In this document: piece after piece, positions 21,250 through 34,369 of the stretch
How the letters are laid out: each line of letters opens with the position of its first letter
Position numbering within the stretch: the stretch's first letter is position 1
Assembly: GCA_028023455.1 (NCBI GenBank)
Contig: JAQFVV010000954.1
Coordinates: 62,001 to 126,000, forward strand
DNA: 64,000 bases
Direction of reading: 5' to 3'
Origin: Epiperipatus broadwayi
Taxonomy: Eukaryota; Onychophora; Udeonychophora; Euonychophora; Peripatidae
Program-made: the position numbers and the translations under genes
Notes under the pieces: model-generated
The model's input: only the letters and a program-made list of their open reading frames with translations
Databases searched by the model: none
Told to the model about the DNA's origin: nothing

Positions 21250-24200
21250 TTATTATATTATGAGTTTAAAAGTATATATTTATCATAATAATACATATGT
21301 ACATATATTTGTAGATCCTTGATAATGACTACAAAGAAGTAGTCAAAATGTCAGAAATATGTCTATAATGTAATATTTATGGATTCATGAAAATAAAAAG
21401 TTTTTAAAAAGAAAAAGAGAAAAGACAATTCTGTTGAATTTTTTATGTATTAAAAATTATTTGGAACCATATTTTTCAAGAGAAAAAGAGTTTATTTTTA
21501 TTATAAATAATGATGATGGTTCTTAAAAAACATTAATTTGTTTACTATTTTCTTATTACAATAAGCATAAGCTTATTAATTTACATACATAAAAATATAT
21601 AATGTTATCCGTAAATATTTGTATATGAAAACCTATTTTCTTTTAAATATAATTGAAGAAACCATACAATACTTTTATTTAAATAAACTAAAATTATTAT
21701 TAAGAAATATATTCTTTTTATTTTGTTTATTATTTATTTTAACATTTCTTTTTGGTAATGATATATTTTCCTTGTAAAATAAACAAATACATGCATTCAA
21801 AAAAATATACTACCTTGTTAAATTTACATCCACAAGGAATGTCTATTAAAGTGTAACTCCATCAAAAATATTTATATATATGTATATATTAAACTTTTAT
21901 GATTTATTTATACATTTTATATAAATACACAAAAGAAAAAATAATAATGTATAATTCAAATATCTTTAGATATTCTGCTGAAAAATCTCATGGTATTTTC
22001 TGTAGTGTATAGATAGATGTTATATTTTATACTAGATATATTCCAACTTATTAGCATTTCAAAAATTTATCCATTTTGATGACCCTTTTTTTTAAACAAA
22101 TTATTTTTTTATAATTAAAACTTTACAGCATTAATACTGCTTTATTTAAGTAACAGCACCAGTATTTGTCAATTTCTATCTATATATTCCTATGAATTAT
22201 ATTATAGCACTTAATTTTAATATTTAATGCAATGAGAGATTCTTTATCTGATGTAATTATTTAGATTCTCCAAATGACATGAAGTCTTTTGACCAGATAT
22301 TTGTAATATTTTCTAGCCCATTTTCATTATTTTAAACTTCTAAATAAACTTATTTATATATGTGAACTAATTCAGTGGTTTATCCATTAAGATCAAAAAT
22401 GAATCCAATTCAAGATCAGGGGCTTAAATAGTTTTCTCCCAATGATGTTATATTTATGTCATTATCTTAGATATTGTTGCTATTATATTCTATGTCATAT
22501 TTTTTAATATCACTCTTTCATAATTTTTCCTACTAGAGTGAAGTTTATGCATATATCCACTAGATAAAAGTTTTTTTTAAATATATCAGTATTCTGTGAC
22601 ATTAAAATATTTTTTAAAACTTCATAAAATAAATATTACAATATGTTTTAAAATAATAATATATATATTTATAAATCAAAAACATAAAACATATTTTAAA
22701 AACCATATAAAATCATATTTTTTAAAAAATATAGACATTTCTTCTTATCTATTTATTTTTATTTATGCTAATCAACATTTTAAATATTTATCCTTTTATT
22801 TAAGTAATTATTTTAAACAATGTTTTTAAAATATGTATAATTTAATATTGCTTGACCATACATATACTTTAAATAATAATTTAAGATCTTGTTTGTTTTA
22901 CATATTATTTTTCAAATATATGCAGTAAATAAAATGTCAACAAATATAATTCATTAATATGTACTTTATTTTATTATTACTATTACATAAAATCATTTAG
23001 TTATCCTACTAGCATATCCTTAATATAATATATATGCATCATTAACTTTATTACATCATCCTAAGAATATAAAAATATTAATTTTAAAAATTTCGCATGA
23101 TATAATATTTAAGTACATCAAACTTGTTAGAAAATACATTATGATGTGTATTTAAAACTACTAATCGATAATGATAATTTATTTTATTTTTTTAAAAATT
23201 TATTTAGATAATTTTAGAATTAAAAATAAAAGAAATAAACTAACAATTTTAAGTAGATAACATTGCCAAGTTTAAACTCAAGCCCTAACATTATAATGTA
23301 AACTATTCAAATAAAATAATGTAAATATTAAAAAATTTCATTATTTCTTTTATAGAATGAAAAAAGTAATATAAACATTACATATTTATGGTCTATAAAA
23401 ATATACATAATATTGTTTATAAGATTGATAATAAAGATTTTAATTTTAATATCCCCATTGTTATATTCGTTTAATTTACAGGATATATTTATTCCCTGTA
23501 CATATGATAAACTCTGTAGACTTATAAAAAGAGGTTGAAACATTGAAAGTTAATAGATAAAAGCTAAAAAATCAATAAATTTCAAAGCTTGATAACAGAA
23601 GCAAAGAAATGCACATAAAAAAAAGATAATAGAATATTATATAATCTTTTTTTGTAATATATACTGTAGTGATTAATAAATTTTAAAACATTATATTTAT
23701 AGATAGGGTTTATAAATGAAAATTGGTTTAGAAATATTCACATAAAGATGCAGCAGTTTATAGAATTAATTCCCATGATATATGGAGGTGTGCCACATAC
23801 AAAAACACTTTGAATAAATAAAAAAGGTAAGAACAGCACTATCTAACATATTATTTAATGATAAATGATATTAAAATATGCAGTAATTTGGCATTTTTGT
23901 TTACAATAACTCCTAAATAAAAAAGAGCAATCATTAAATATATTTCACTATTCACCAAATCTTTCACAAAATAATTATGTAATAAATGAAAAACTCTTTA
24001 ATATGAGAATTACTTCAGCTATTTGTTATCTTAAATACATTTCTCATGTAAATCCCATACCAAAATTTTTAAGGCATATATAAATTCATCACATCAATAT
24101 ATCTGTTAGCAACTTAATATCAATAAGAGTACCTAATTATTACTGATAATTATTATTTATTGGAAAAGGTTACATGTGATTTTTTTGTCAAACATTTGTA

Positions 24201-27200
24201 ACTCAAATATCATAATTGTCATTTTGTTTCATTAAAAGACATTTTACTTTAAAAAAATTGCAGAGACATATTTAAATGTTTATAAGATAACTTATTATGA
24301 TCAACTGAGATATAAATAAATGGTATGAAATCAAGATGAATCTACTTCTATATATATACTTTTTAATATATTACAAAGTATACAATATTATTTACCAAAC
24401 TGCACCATGAATCATAAGAATTCCATATTTCCCAGATTATTACATTCACAATTCTTATTTTTTATGTCTTTTGAGAATTATATTAAAACCATTTGACATT
24501 TTTTTATTTACAATAAGCTATAACACATTGCAATATTTAATATTTTTCTCAAAATTGTTTTTGAATAAAGAGAACATTAGTCTTTCATTTGCGAAGATAC
24601 ATATTTATTAAGCTAACATGAGATACAGTATACTATATAATATAATAAAAAGCTGCTCTAATTTATTATGATAATAACAATTATCTTCACATCAAGACTA
24701 CAATCACCCTAGTCAGTAATATTAATACTAATATGTAGCAAAACACCCTTTGTCATTGGCTGATGATGAAAAAAGTAGAGAAAATAGGATTTTCTTATGT
24801 TATCTGAACATCCTCAACATCCTTAATACCCAAATAAGTTACCATGCCATTACAAAATCAATAGGCTTTCTCTCATATATTTACTAATTATTGAACAATA
24901 AATGTTAAGTTGATATGATCATATGTTCTTTAAACTTTTGCTTAAAGACACTGATTGAAACTCCAAAACTATGAAAGAATAACTAATACTGTCTTCAAAT
25001 GTAGTTTTAGACCATAATATTCTTGTTCATATTTTAAGATCATAAACTTATTTTTTATTATGATATAAATCTTTTGTGGATTATATTTTTAATGTGTTTT
25101 TTAATTATTTTAAATAAATTGATTGATTTTATATAAAATAACCTCACTAGATATTTACCTTTATAGAATAGTTTTTGGAATACAGAGAATATTAATCTTT
25201 CATATTTCAAGGAATGTACTCAAAATAAGTCTTTCAAAGATTTTTTTTAATAAGAAATATAATTTGTCTGTCAAATATTCTGCTTTAGTACATCAAAATA
25301 ATGCAGTATATATCTTAATATATTAATATTAACAGATGTGGTTATTTTTAAGGCTTAATAATCTTATTCAGCTTCTAAATTTTATCTTCTATGGTAATAT
25401 GATCATTTACTCTTATATATAGACATTTAATTCATTGTTGTCATTCAATTATAAATTCCTTAAATCAGTTGTATAAATAAGTACAGATCTAATGATAATG
25501 TCTTACAATATTGCACTTTGATAATCATTAATTTTAATAACACTTTTTATGTGACATCATTCAAACATTTGCTGAGATTTTAGATGATACAAATAATCTG
25601 CCTAAAAAAAAATTGTAAAATAAGAAACTCCTAGTAATTGATCTTATTTATATCAAAATAATCATAATCAATTAACTGTCCATGCTTTGATTTAAATAAA
25701 TGCTGTTCTAATTCATTGGGTATATAACTAATATCTTTTTGAAAAGTATATAAAACTTTAAAAAACAGCAATCACCAATTTAGTTACTTGATGATTTTAC
25801 AGTAAATGAGTGCTTTTAGAAATATCTGCAACCTAATATTATCAAGAGTACTAAACAAAAATTAAAAATTTGAAGGTTTAAATAATATTATATAACTGGC
25901 ATATATTATACATAAAATAAAACATTGTTAAGTCAATTCATTGATTTCACATTTGCACATTTATTTGTACATTTTTATATCAGATAATTGTTTTTAAAAC
26001 ACAAACAAAAATTAAAATCATTATTAAAAGTTGTTTCTAAAAACATAAATTATTGCAAAAAAGTATTAAAATATTACTAGAAATAAATAGCATTGTCAAT
26101 ATATATATGAAAATTAGACTATTCAGCTGACAGTTAAAGTTCCTAGCTGGAATTGCAAGTTGCTGTTTCAATTCTGTCTGACTGAAGAAAAATATTTATA
26201 AGAATGTTATTTTTGCAAGATAATTTAATTACAATGAAATTCCTTCATTGTTTTCACAAATATATTTGTCATCTTCTTTTTATTATCCTGGATTGCTGCA
26301 ATATTCCTTAAATTCTTTTATCACCTCAATCATTTACAAATCAAGGTACTGATACAACATTTTCACATGAATATATATATATTAAAAAATAATAAATAAT
26401 ATATTCTTTTTCTCCATTCTTTTTTTTTGGACGTTTTAACACTATTGTTGAGAGTGACTATGGTTCTGAGCATTTCTATTTAAGTTATAGGTTTTCAACA
26501 TGATGAACATTGGGCATAGTAAAAATGTATTCACTTTAATTTGTTAGTCATGGCTAAGAACATTTTTGACTGGTTAAGCCAGATTTATAGCACTCATAAA
26601 CATTGGGGAATATTAAAATATTTATATGTAAATGCTAATTTATTTAAATTAATGATTTACATATTCCACTTTTTGGAGAGTTGTATGCTGGTTTCTTTTT
26701 TATTAATGGCATGGTTATTATTAGTAATAAACCAAGCTTCTTTCACTTTGTGTTTTTTTTCATCTCTTTTGAGGCAGACAAATTTTACATTTATTGAATC
26801 GAAAATGTTCTTGCTTCAAGAAAATAAATTTATATTCTGGATTCTTTTTGGTTTCTGCACCTACTTGTATGTGATACTTTTATCAATAAATCTAATGATT
26901 GTCATATCCTATTTTAGTAATTGTTTGTTTTTACTATAATGTAATAAAACAAAAAAGAGAAGGTGGTGAACTTAAGAGTTGTGCTGAAAAGTATATCATG
27001 CTTACAATTCAATGAGAGCATCAGGGAAACCTAATTTAGCAAAATTATAAAATATGCTTTTTCAAAACAAGTGCTAATCATAGTTTTTTTTTTCCAGGAA
27101 ATAATGTCTAAACAATTTATTAAGATTCATAAAATCTTAAAAGATATTCTTAAAGATCTTTTCACTTATGCTTATTATTTATAAATTAAAAAATATAAAT

Positions 27201-27948
27201 ATAAAAGCTTTAAAAATGTCTAATAACTTTATAGTTTAAAGTAACTTTGGTTTTTTAAAGAAGACTAACATTATTCTAATATTAAACCTTTTATATATAT
27301 ATATACAAACACACACATTTTTCAAATAATAATCCGTAATGTTTTGACTTCTAAAATTTTAGTTATATTTCATTGATTAATCTTTGAATTGTTTTTATTT
27401 ATAATTTTTAATGGATTCTTGGTATTATGGTTTTCCTACATCTTTTATTTTCTTTGGTCACTTGAAAAATGATTAACCGAGGTTTCACTGTATATACAAT
27501 AAAAATATTTTTACAAGAATAAACTGCATAAAGTTAAAGATATTTAAAATAATGAATACTATATACATAATATTTAAATTAATTTGTGGTTATATATTTT
27601 TAAAAAGAGATTATTTATTGTGGATAGAAAATGGATTAGATATATTGGATGAATCATAAATGATTTTTTGAAAGGATTTGTGATTAATAAGGAAAAGTAG
27701 GGGGAAAGAAAGAAGTTTGATTGAAGATCTCAAAGTAGAAATAATTATAGATATTCAAAAATTAAGTTCATGACAAAAAAAAATAACAACTTGGACAATT
27801 TGTATTAAATTTGTCTTTTGGCATATAATAATTGATTATCATAATATACTTACATTTTTTGATTAACATTTTAAACATTTAATATTCCTATTCATAAAAT
27901 TTTCAATTTTGATCTTAATTTTTAACTATAAATTAATATTTTGTTTTA
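21250..27948. other. AT-rich DNA without recognisable genes
   Basis: No coding region, RNA gene or repeat with clear ends was identified. The longest frame, 26,541-26,939 (132 codons), is a hydrophobic run rich in F, L, I and Y of the kind AT-rich DNA gives by chance. Confidence 0.55.
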
Positions 27949-28190
27949 TTAATTTTGTTTATTATTTTAGAATCATTTGATTATAGTCTTGTAAGCACAA
28001 ATATTTTATTGAAGCATATAAATGATTGGTGTATAGTAAGAAAGTTTTTTGAAAAATAATATTAATAGAAATGTTTGTCAGTATTTATCATTTAGTTGTT
28101 TGTATCTATATTACTTTTTTTTTTTTTTTATTTAGATGTCACATCACATCCTATTTGCTTTTGCTTATATTTAACAAAGTTAAATGAATG
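27949..28190. repeat. Diverged direct repeat, unit 1
   Basis: GTCTTGTAAG at 27,986, then TTTATTGAAGCATATAAAT, then TTTGTATCTATATTACTTT, then GTCACATCACATCCTATTTG. The same order appears at 29,180-29,415. Old, unclassified. Confidence 0.5.
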
Positions 28191-28199
28191 AATATTGTG

Positions 28200-29175
28200 T
28201 TTATAAAATATTGATAATATGTGTATAATTTGGAAAATATAATGTGAATTTTGTATACAATTAACCAGGAACTCATGTTTGTTATGAATTATATATATAA
28301 TTAACCAAAAACTCATATTATTCTATAAAAGATTATATTTAGAAAAATGGGTGTTGATTGGGTTTAAAAAGAATTAATAGTTCTAATTTAAAAATACCAA
28401 TAATTAAAATGAATTAGTAGCCATAATTAAAAAAAAAAACCAGTAAATAAAAATGTAATTATTGTATCAATGGACCTAATGGGAAGTTAGTTAGTCTCCC
28501 TAGATGTGAATATATTCTAGAGAATTAATCACTGCAAGGTTATAAAAGACTTAGCAGATTAGACAGGACAAGATAATTTGCATATACTAATAGACTTTTT
28601 AGAAGGGCTGGTATTTTACTTTCAGAGAGATTGATTTTTTAAGTTACAAATAGATTTAGGACTGTTGTGTAAGTTTTTCGGATCTTTTATGTTTTCTGTT
28701 TGCTTCAAGGTTTATAAAATATTTTTTTATATATAAAAATTATGTAATAATATATATATGTAAAATCAATTTTTTAGTATGTACAAAGGATTGTCTTGTG
28801 CATAGTAGATTGACTTTACTATATAAGCTTTGAAAATATAAGTAGAAATTTTGAAAATTGTTGTGGCAATCAAAACCATCAATAGTTAGTTATAATTGTA
28901 TGAAGCATTGTAAAAATAATGAAATAAATGATATCGGTATTACATAAAAGTTTGTTTGTGTCATTTAATTTGCTGTTCTGCATATACATTTTGTAATAAA
29001 TCAAGTTGTTTACCATTTCTATCATTTTTTAGTGATAACTTTTTGATGCTTATTCAGTTAGTAGTTCTCTCGCCTAAGCCAGATCCTTTTTGGTGTTATG
29101 TCCAAATAATAATAAAACAACTATTTATAAATGTAACAGGTTGTAAATGAATAGTAAGGTCTTCTTTTGTAACAC
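28200..29175. other. No gene recognised between the two direct-repeat units
   Basis: AT-rich sequence with a short local duplication of AATTAACCA-AACTCAT (28,258-28,315). No coding evidence. Confidence 0.5.
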
Positions 29176-29179
29176 TAGT

Positions 29180-29415
29180 ATTAATTGTCTTATTGTTTTA
29201 TAAACATGCTGATTGTGTCTTGTAAGAGAAAACGATTTACTGAAGCCTATAAATTATTGGTATATAATCATTTACCTGTTATTTCCTATTTCAGAAATTC
29301 CAGTAACAGAAATATTTAACAGTGTTTATTATTTGGCTATTTATATCTATAATATTTTATTATTATTTTGCAAGCTAATACAGTTGTCACATCCTGGTTG
29401 TATTTAACAAGTTTT
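29180..29415. repeat. Diverged direct repeat, unit 2
   Basis: GTCTTGTAAG at 29,217, TTTACTGAAGCCTATAAATT, ATTTATATCTATAATATTTT and TTGTCACATCCTGGTTGTAT follow the same order as 27,949-28,190. Confidence 0.5.
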
Positions 29416-30439
29416 ATTAATAATTAATTAGTAAACAAATATCATAACAATTTAAAAGTAAAAAAAAAACAATAACAACATTATATATTTATATTTTACA
29501 TAATATTTTCTTTGTTTTTTTGTTAGATTTTGTATTTTATTTATGCTAGTATTTTTAGGGACGAAATCATATGTCCAAATCAAGATTATTTTATATTGAT
29601 TGATGAAAACATTTCTTACTTTTTTTTAAACTTTAAACTTATTGTTTATTGACATCTTTTTGAATTTATTATTATTATTTTTGTAATTTGTGTCAAATAT
29701 TAGCATTTTTAAAGTACCATATCAGTTTATTTAAATAATAATAATTATATTTTTTACTGTGAACTGTGAATATATGTGTTAAGGAAGTGACGGTTGATTT
29801 TACGTTGTGAAAAAAAAAAAAAAGCTTTCGTCAGTTCTTGTTTATGTATATTTGAAATAAAAAAAAAAAAAAATATTATTTTTAAAAATAAAACAAATAA
29901 GAAACTAGAGGAAATTGTATAAATTCTTTATCATTATATTACCACCATTCATTTGATAAAACATTGTTTCCCTTTTCTAGTTTAAAAGGAAATGGTAGTT
30001 TAATTTCAAATGAATATTAGATTTTATATATATACAATATATGATTCATGAATAAGGAATACTGCAATTGTTTGTAACTAATAATCACTTTTGTGTATGA
30101 ATTGCAGCAGTCTTTTTTTTTTTTTTTTACTTTAAAGTATTATCCTAAGTTTTATGCCTGTTCATAGTAATTAACAGTTCAGATTTTTTTTTTTTTTTAA
30201 TTACAGACAAGACAATATATCAGTAGAACAAAATTCGGTAAACTTATACACCTTTTTTGTATTTTAGTGCAAATTCTTAGATAAAATTCAATAAACGTAT
30301 ACACAAGTCTATTAATAATTTTTATTAGTCATTCATTAGAGTAGAGATTATCCACTTAATGAATAATATTTTTGCAGTGTTATTTTCATCAGATCACTTT
30401 CACACAAACATGCAAGGGAGGGAGTGGTTGCTATCTGCT

Positions 30440-30520
30440 TTACACGCATATTCTCAAGGTGATAGTCTCAGTAAATATTACTTACGTAATCAATGTGCGT
30501 TTAATAAATTTATAATTAAC
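30440..30520. mobile_element. Foldback-family fragment (member D)
   Basis: AATATTACTTACGTAATCAA followed by TGTGCGTTTAATAAATTTATAATT is the near-exact reverse complement of the left end of the 18,452 element. The inner part (TATTCTCAAGGTGATAGTCT) also lines up but has diverged. The second arm is not recognisable, so this is a partial copy in the opposite orientation. Confidence 0.65.
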
Positions 30521-31267
30521 ACCTTTGTGGAAGGATGCAATCTTAAACATATGACTAAAGTTGTGAAAAAAATGTAATAAAATTTTACTCCAAAAATATT
30601 ATTCAATATACACAAGTCTTTTTTTTTTTTTGTATTTTAATGCAAACCCTTGGGTAACATTTTATGTGATGAATATAATTGAAAAATAATATACTAATAA
30701 AATTTCACTGAAAATGTTAATTTTTTTTTTCCTTCTGAAGTTATTTACTAAATGTTTTATGATTGTGGTATTAGTTTTTTTGATTCTTCAGGTGATATAG
30801 TAGAGGCATTCTTAATAAAAATTAAGCCCATGGGCAAAATGATTAATCTGTCAATGTGGATATGTTCCGGTCTCATCAAATGGATAATGACAAAATATTG
30901 ATTGACAGTATTAGTTTTAACAGTAATGCACCATGTAATTAAATTAAAATATTCATTTCTAGAAATGTGATACAACTCCTATAAAGTCTTAGACTTAAAT
31001 AGCAAGTGGGGAAGAAGCAATAAAACAAACTTGGAAACAAAATCTTAACATATTCAACAGTAAATAAGGATTAGTTAATCTCACTCTCATTAAAAAGAGT
31101 GTTTGGTATTCTTAAAGACATGAAATACTTAGAGACTAAATATATTTATATGCGGAGTTTCATTAAGATGAGTTGATCTTGCTGAATATCTTTTAAATGC
31201 AATAAGAGGAAATGATCTGATTTTAATCATAATAATAAATGCTAGAATCTGACAGTTTCTTTACATT

Positions 31268-31288
31268 AAATATTAAGAAACAAGTTTA
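31268..31288. repeat. Left 21-bp target-site duplication of LINE
   Basis: The 21 bases beginning AAATATTAAG and ending CAAGTTTA are repeated exactly at 32,774-32,794. Confidence 0.9.
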
Positions 31289-32773
31289 TTTATGAAAAAC
31301 CCAGATATGGATGGGCCAATATTTCCAGAAGAAATAACACCTACCGATAGGCCACCTTCCAAAAGTGGAAGGCTTTGGATTCAAAAACAAATCTCTATAG
31401 TATTTAATTATCTAAAAATGAAGAATCCAGGAACAATGTTTAATAACAAACTAAACTACTGGAGCACATATGATCTTATGAATCCGGAAGAAACTAAAAT
31501 TGACAATATTCTTTCGGTTGGAATATCGAGGTTCTCCAGGTTGACCAAACACCTAAAATTGGAACCGAGGTTTGTTGATTTTTTAATCAAGGTTAACCTT
31601 GGGGCCTTGCCTACTGCTGACTTCCTACATAGTAAAAGGAATTATAATCTGGACCCTATATGCAAACACTTTTAAACTCTCATTAAAAACAAAGAATCAG
31701 CTTGTGTAAATTTGATTAAGGCCTTCAAGAGTGGACATTTTGGGGTCATAAGATTGGCAACATTTATAAATTTTTCCATTTGGTCATTGAGAAATAAGTC
31801 TATCTTCGAAAGTGGAGAATAATATGACATGATGAAAATGTCTTTACACTTACTAAAAGAAATTAAAGAATTAGACCAAAAATTTTCTCAGAATTGGATG
31901 TTCAACCAGACCTGGTCCCTAATAAACCTAAAACAAAGTATAGTACCGATGATGAAAAGAATATCCACAGATATTGAGAAAAATTAAAGAACCATTTACC
32001 TAAAACATTCTAGATAAACTTTATATGGAAGAGATCCAAGAACTAGAAAATGCCATTATAAAGTTATCACCTAATTGATGAATAATAGGAAAGGGCTTTC
32101 ATTTGATTAATGGATCAGTTTTAATCAATGACCCAATAAATATATTAAGACTGCTTTAACAATGCTTAATGATAACCGATTTGTTTATTGTAAAGAATCT
32201 ATGATATATTTCATGTAATTTTCAGTCTTACGTATTCTATGAAAACCTGCTTTTAAGCAATTTTATCAATGCAATCCCTATATTGGATTGGCTAACCTCA
32301 TGATCTATAAGTAAAGTGTATGTTTTTCATATATGATTCATAATGATTAATCTCTCGATATTTAAAATGTTAAATAATACACACAGAAACATTGGAAATG
32401 CTCTTCACTTGATAGGATAAAACCGTATAGACTAAATGGCCAAATATGGTTTTAATCATTGTCCACATGTTCATAAATTAAACAAACTTATATGTGTTTG
32501 AATTGACTAACACCATCATATATGTGATATACATGATCAGATTAATGTAAATGGGCCACTACTATGATTTCTGGAATGGGAAGTTATATGTCTTCAATTT
32601 CTGGTGATAACTAATGTGCTAATGTAATAGATATGAAATTAATTGTTTTTTTGTTTATATATACAAGCGTAATCTCTGATTTTGTTGACTGCTCTCCTTT
32701 GAGATTGATATGTAAATGTCCTTCTTTTTGTAAATGATTCTTATGGTTTGTGAATAAAATTTCCTTTTGAAAG
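31289..32773 (+). mobile_element. 5'-truncated non-LTR retrotransposon (LINE)
   Basis: The 1485-bp insertion is bracketed by an exact 21-bp duplication, the mark of target-primed reverse transcription. Its 5' end starts within an ORF, so it is truncated. The 3' end (GAATAAAATTTCCTTTTGAAAG) has no poly(A) tail. The region 31,680-31,990 continues the protein with FINFSIWSLRNKSIFESGE, the aromatic-rich stretch found late in many LINE ORF2 proteins. The rest is 3' UTR-like. Clade is not determined. Confidence 0.7.
31292..31675 (+). pseudogene. LINE ORF2 C-terminal region
   Basis: A 127-codon frame that is the 3' part of a LINE ORF2. The best signal is FVDFLIKVNLGALPTADFLH, followed by SKRNYNLDPICKHF. 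It parallels the family block W-x-x-LHG-x-LPT-x-D-x-L-x-R-x-G-I ahead of a C-x-x-C/H zinc knuckle near the C-terminus of many LINE proteins; only one Cys and one His of the knuckle are visible. The frame stops at 31,673-31,675, and the same protein appears to continue beyond the stop. The RT domain would have been upstream and is absent because of 5' truncation. The ATG is just the first in the truncated copy. Confidence 0.55.
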
Positions 32774-32794
32774 AAATATTAAGAAACAAGTTTA
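32774..32794. repeat. Right 21-bp target-site duplication of LINE
   Basis: Exact second copy of 31,268-31,288. Confidence 0.9.
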
Positions 32795-32799
32795 GTCAT

Positions 32800-34250
32800 G
32801 ATTATAATATCAGGACATGCATGACAGCAGTTACAAATTTTATTGATGATGATTTTTTTCTTGTTGTTTAATTCTATCTGATAGTAATGTATTTAACCAA
32901 TAATCCAATAATTTTTTTTGTTTAATGATATTAGACATAATGTAACATTTGATTCTGACTTTTTAATGGATGATTCACCTTGCAAGATTTTCTAAAGATT
33001 TTTCCTAAAGAGAGAGCATGAGATTTGGTTTTATCTGGATTTTTTCTTTCTAAATTTATTAATACTTATTGTGTGAAAGCTTCCTGACCAAATGAATTTA
33101 AGATGCATAATTACAGTATTATTTACCCAATGTTTTGTTATTTATAAGTTTTTGTTGTGGACTTCAATTGATGAGTTCATTTATTTTGAGAATATGATGA
33201 TTAAAATTTTTGTCTTTAAAGTTTTCTGCGAAAGGTTAATGAATAGGCATTTATTCATTGCCTTAGTATTTTCACAAGTTTCTTATGGATTTCATTTGCG
33301 TGTAGTCTTTACATTTTATAATTATAGCATCTCACATGTTTAAATTATATACAAAATGATTGTGTTTTTTTTTAAGTTCAAAATAATTTTGTTTTAATAA
33401 ATTTATGCATATATTAATCCTAGTTTCTATTGCATATAGTTTAACTAAATTATTTATATGGGTTTAGTTATTAGTCAAAAATGTATAAACTATACAGATG
33501 CTTCACTTCAAGTTATTGCTTTTAGCAGTTTTGTTTTATTGTTTATAGAGCTTGGTTTAATAGTAGATTTATCACTTACAAATTGTCATTTATATTTATT
33601 TTTTAAAAAAGAAGAGAAACTAAATGATTCAAAATCAGAAAATAAATTAATTATTATATTATTATTGTGAAATATATTATTACTCTCACTATCAAAAGCC
33701 TTATAATATATTTATTTATTGTATTGTAACTGAGTTATTTATTTATAGAAATAATTTTCTGGACTTTATTTGTGTTGTAGAGTTAAAATTCATGTTGCAT
33801 TGATAAAGTATAAAATTCTAAATATTTGATTAATTTTTTAATTCATTTTATATTTTCCATGAAATCTTAAATTCATACCAATTAACATAATGTGAATAAT
33901 TATCGTATGTAACTATTTATAAATTATGCCATTAATATTCCAAGTATGAAAATTAATATATTTTATTATATTGAATACAGTATTTCAAATAGCAGTACCA
34001 TATTGATTTTTTTAGATTATATCTAATATTTCCATTAACAGCAGTAATTTATACTGTATTATCATAATTTTAAGTACTTAAGATTTTGATTTCAAGACAA
34101 ATTAAATCTGATACTAAGTCAGGAACTATACAATTGTACAAGTGGATTGACTTAGATTCAAAACTTCAGAGTATGATAAAAATATATTGCAATTTTATTA
34201 TTTATATCAACCAAAAATTTAAATTTTATTGATCAAAAAACAAAATTATT
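32800..34250. other. AT-rich DNA without recognisable genes
   Basis: Short frames at 33,092-33,343 and 33,458-33,670 are hydrophobic with no domain pattern. No repeat with clear ends was seen. Confidence 0.5.
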
Positions 34251-34257
34251 TGTCTTG

Positions 34258-34358
34258 CATTGGTGGTCGAGAGGTCAGCACGACTGCCTTGTACTTGCAG
34301 GCAGTTTCCCGGGTTGCGGGTTCGCATCCCGGCCGTTGCTATGACACTTAAAAAAAAA
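34258..34358 (+). mobile_element. tRNA-derived SINE, copy 2
   Basis: A box TGGTCGAGAGGTCAGC, an anticodon-arm-like stem (ACTGCCT pairing with AGGCAGT), a T arm GCGGGTTCGCATCCCG containing the B box, then GCCGTTGCTATGACACTT and nine A. It is far more GC-rich than its surroundings. Same family as 3625-3724, in the opposite orientation. The A box with GAGAGG and the long arm suggest descent from a tRNA-Ser or tRNA-Leu type gene, but this is not certain. Confidence 0.8.
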
Positions 34359-34369
34359 TTATACTGCCC

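Noticed and set aside
26541-26939. 132-codon open frame.
   Set aside because: Hydrophobic run rich in F, L, I and Y with no domain pattern, typical of chance frames in AT-rich DNA.
33092-33670. Two short open frames that could be membrane proteins.
   Set aside because: Only composition supports them; no start context, motif or splice structure.
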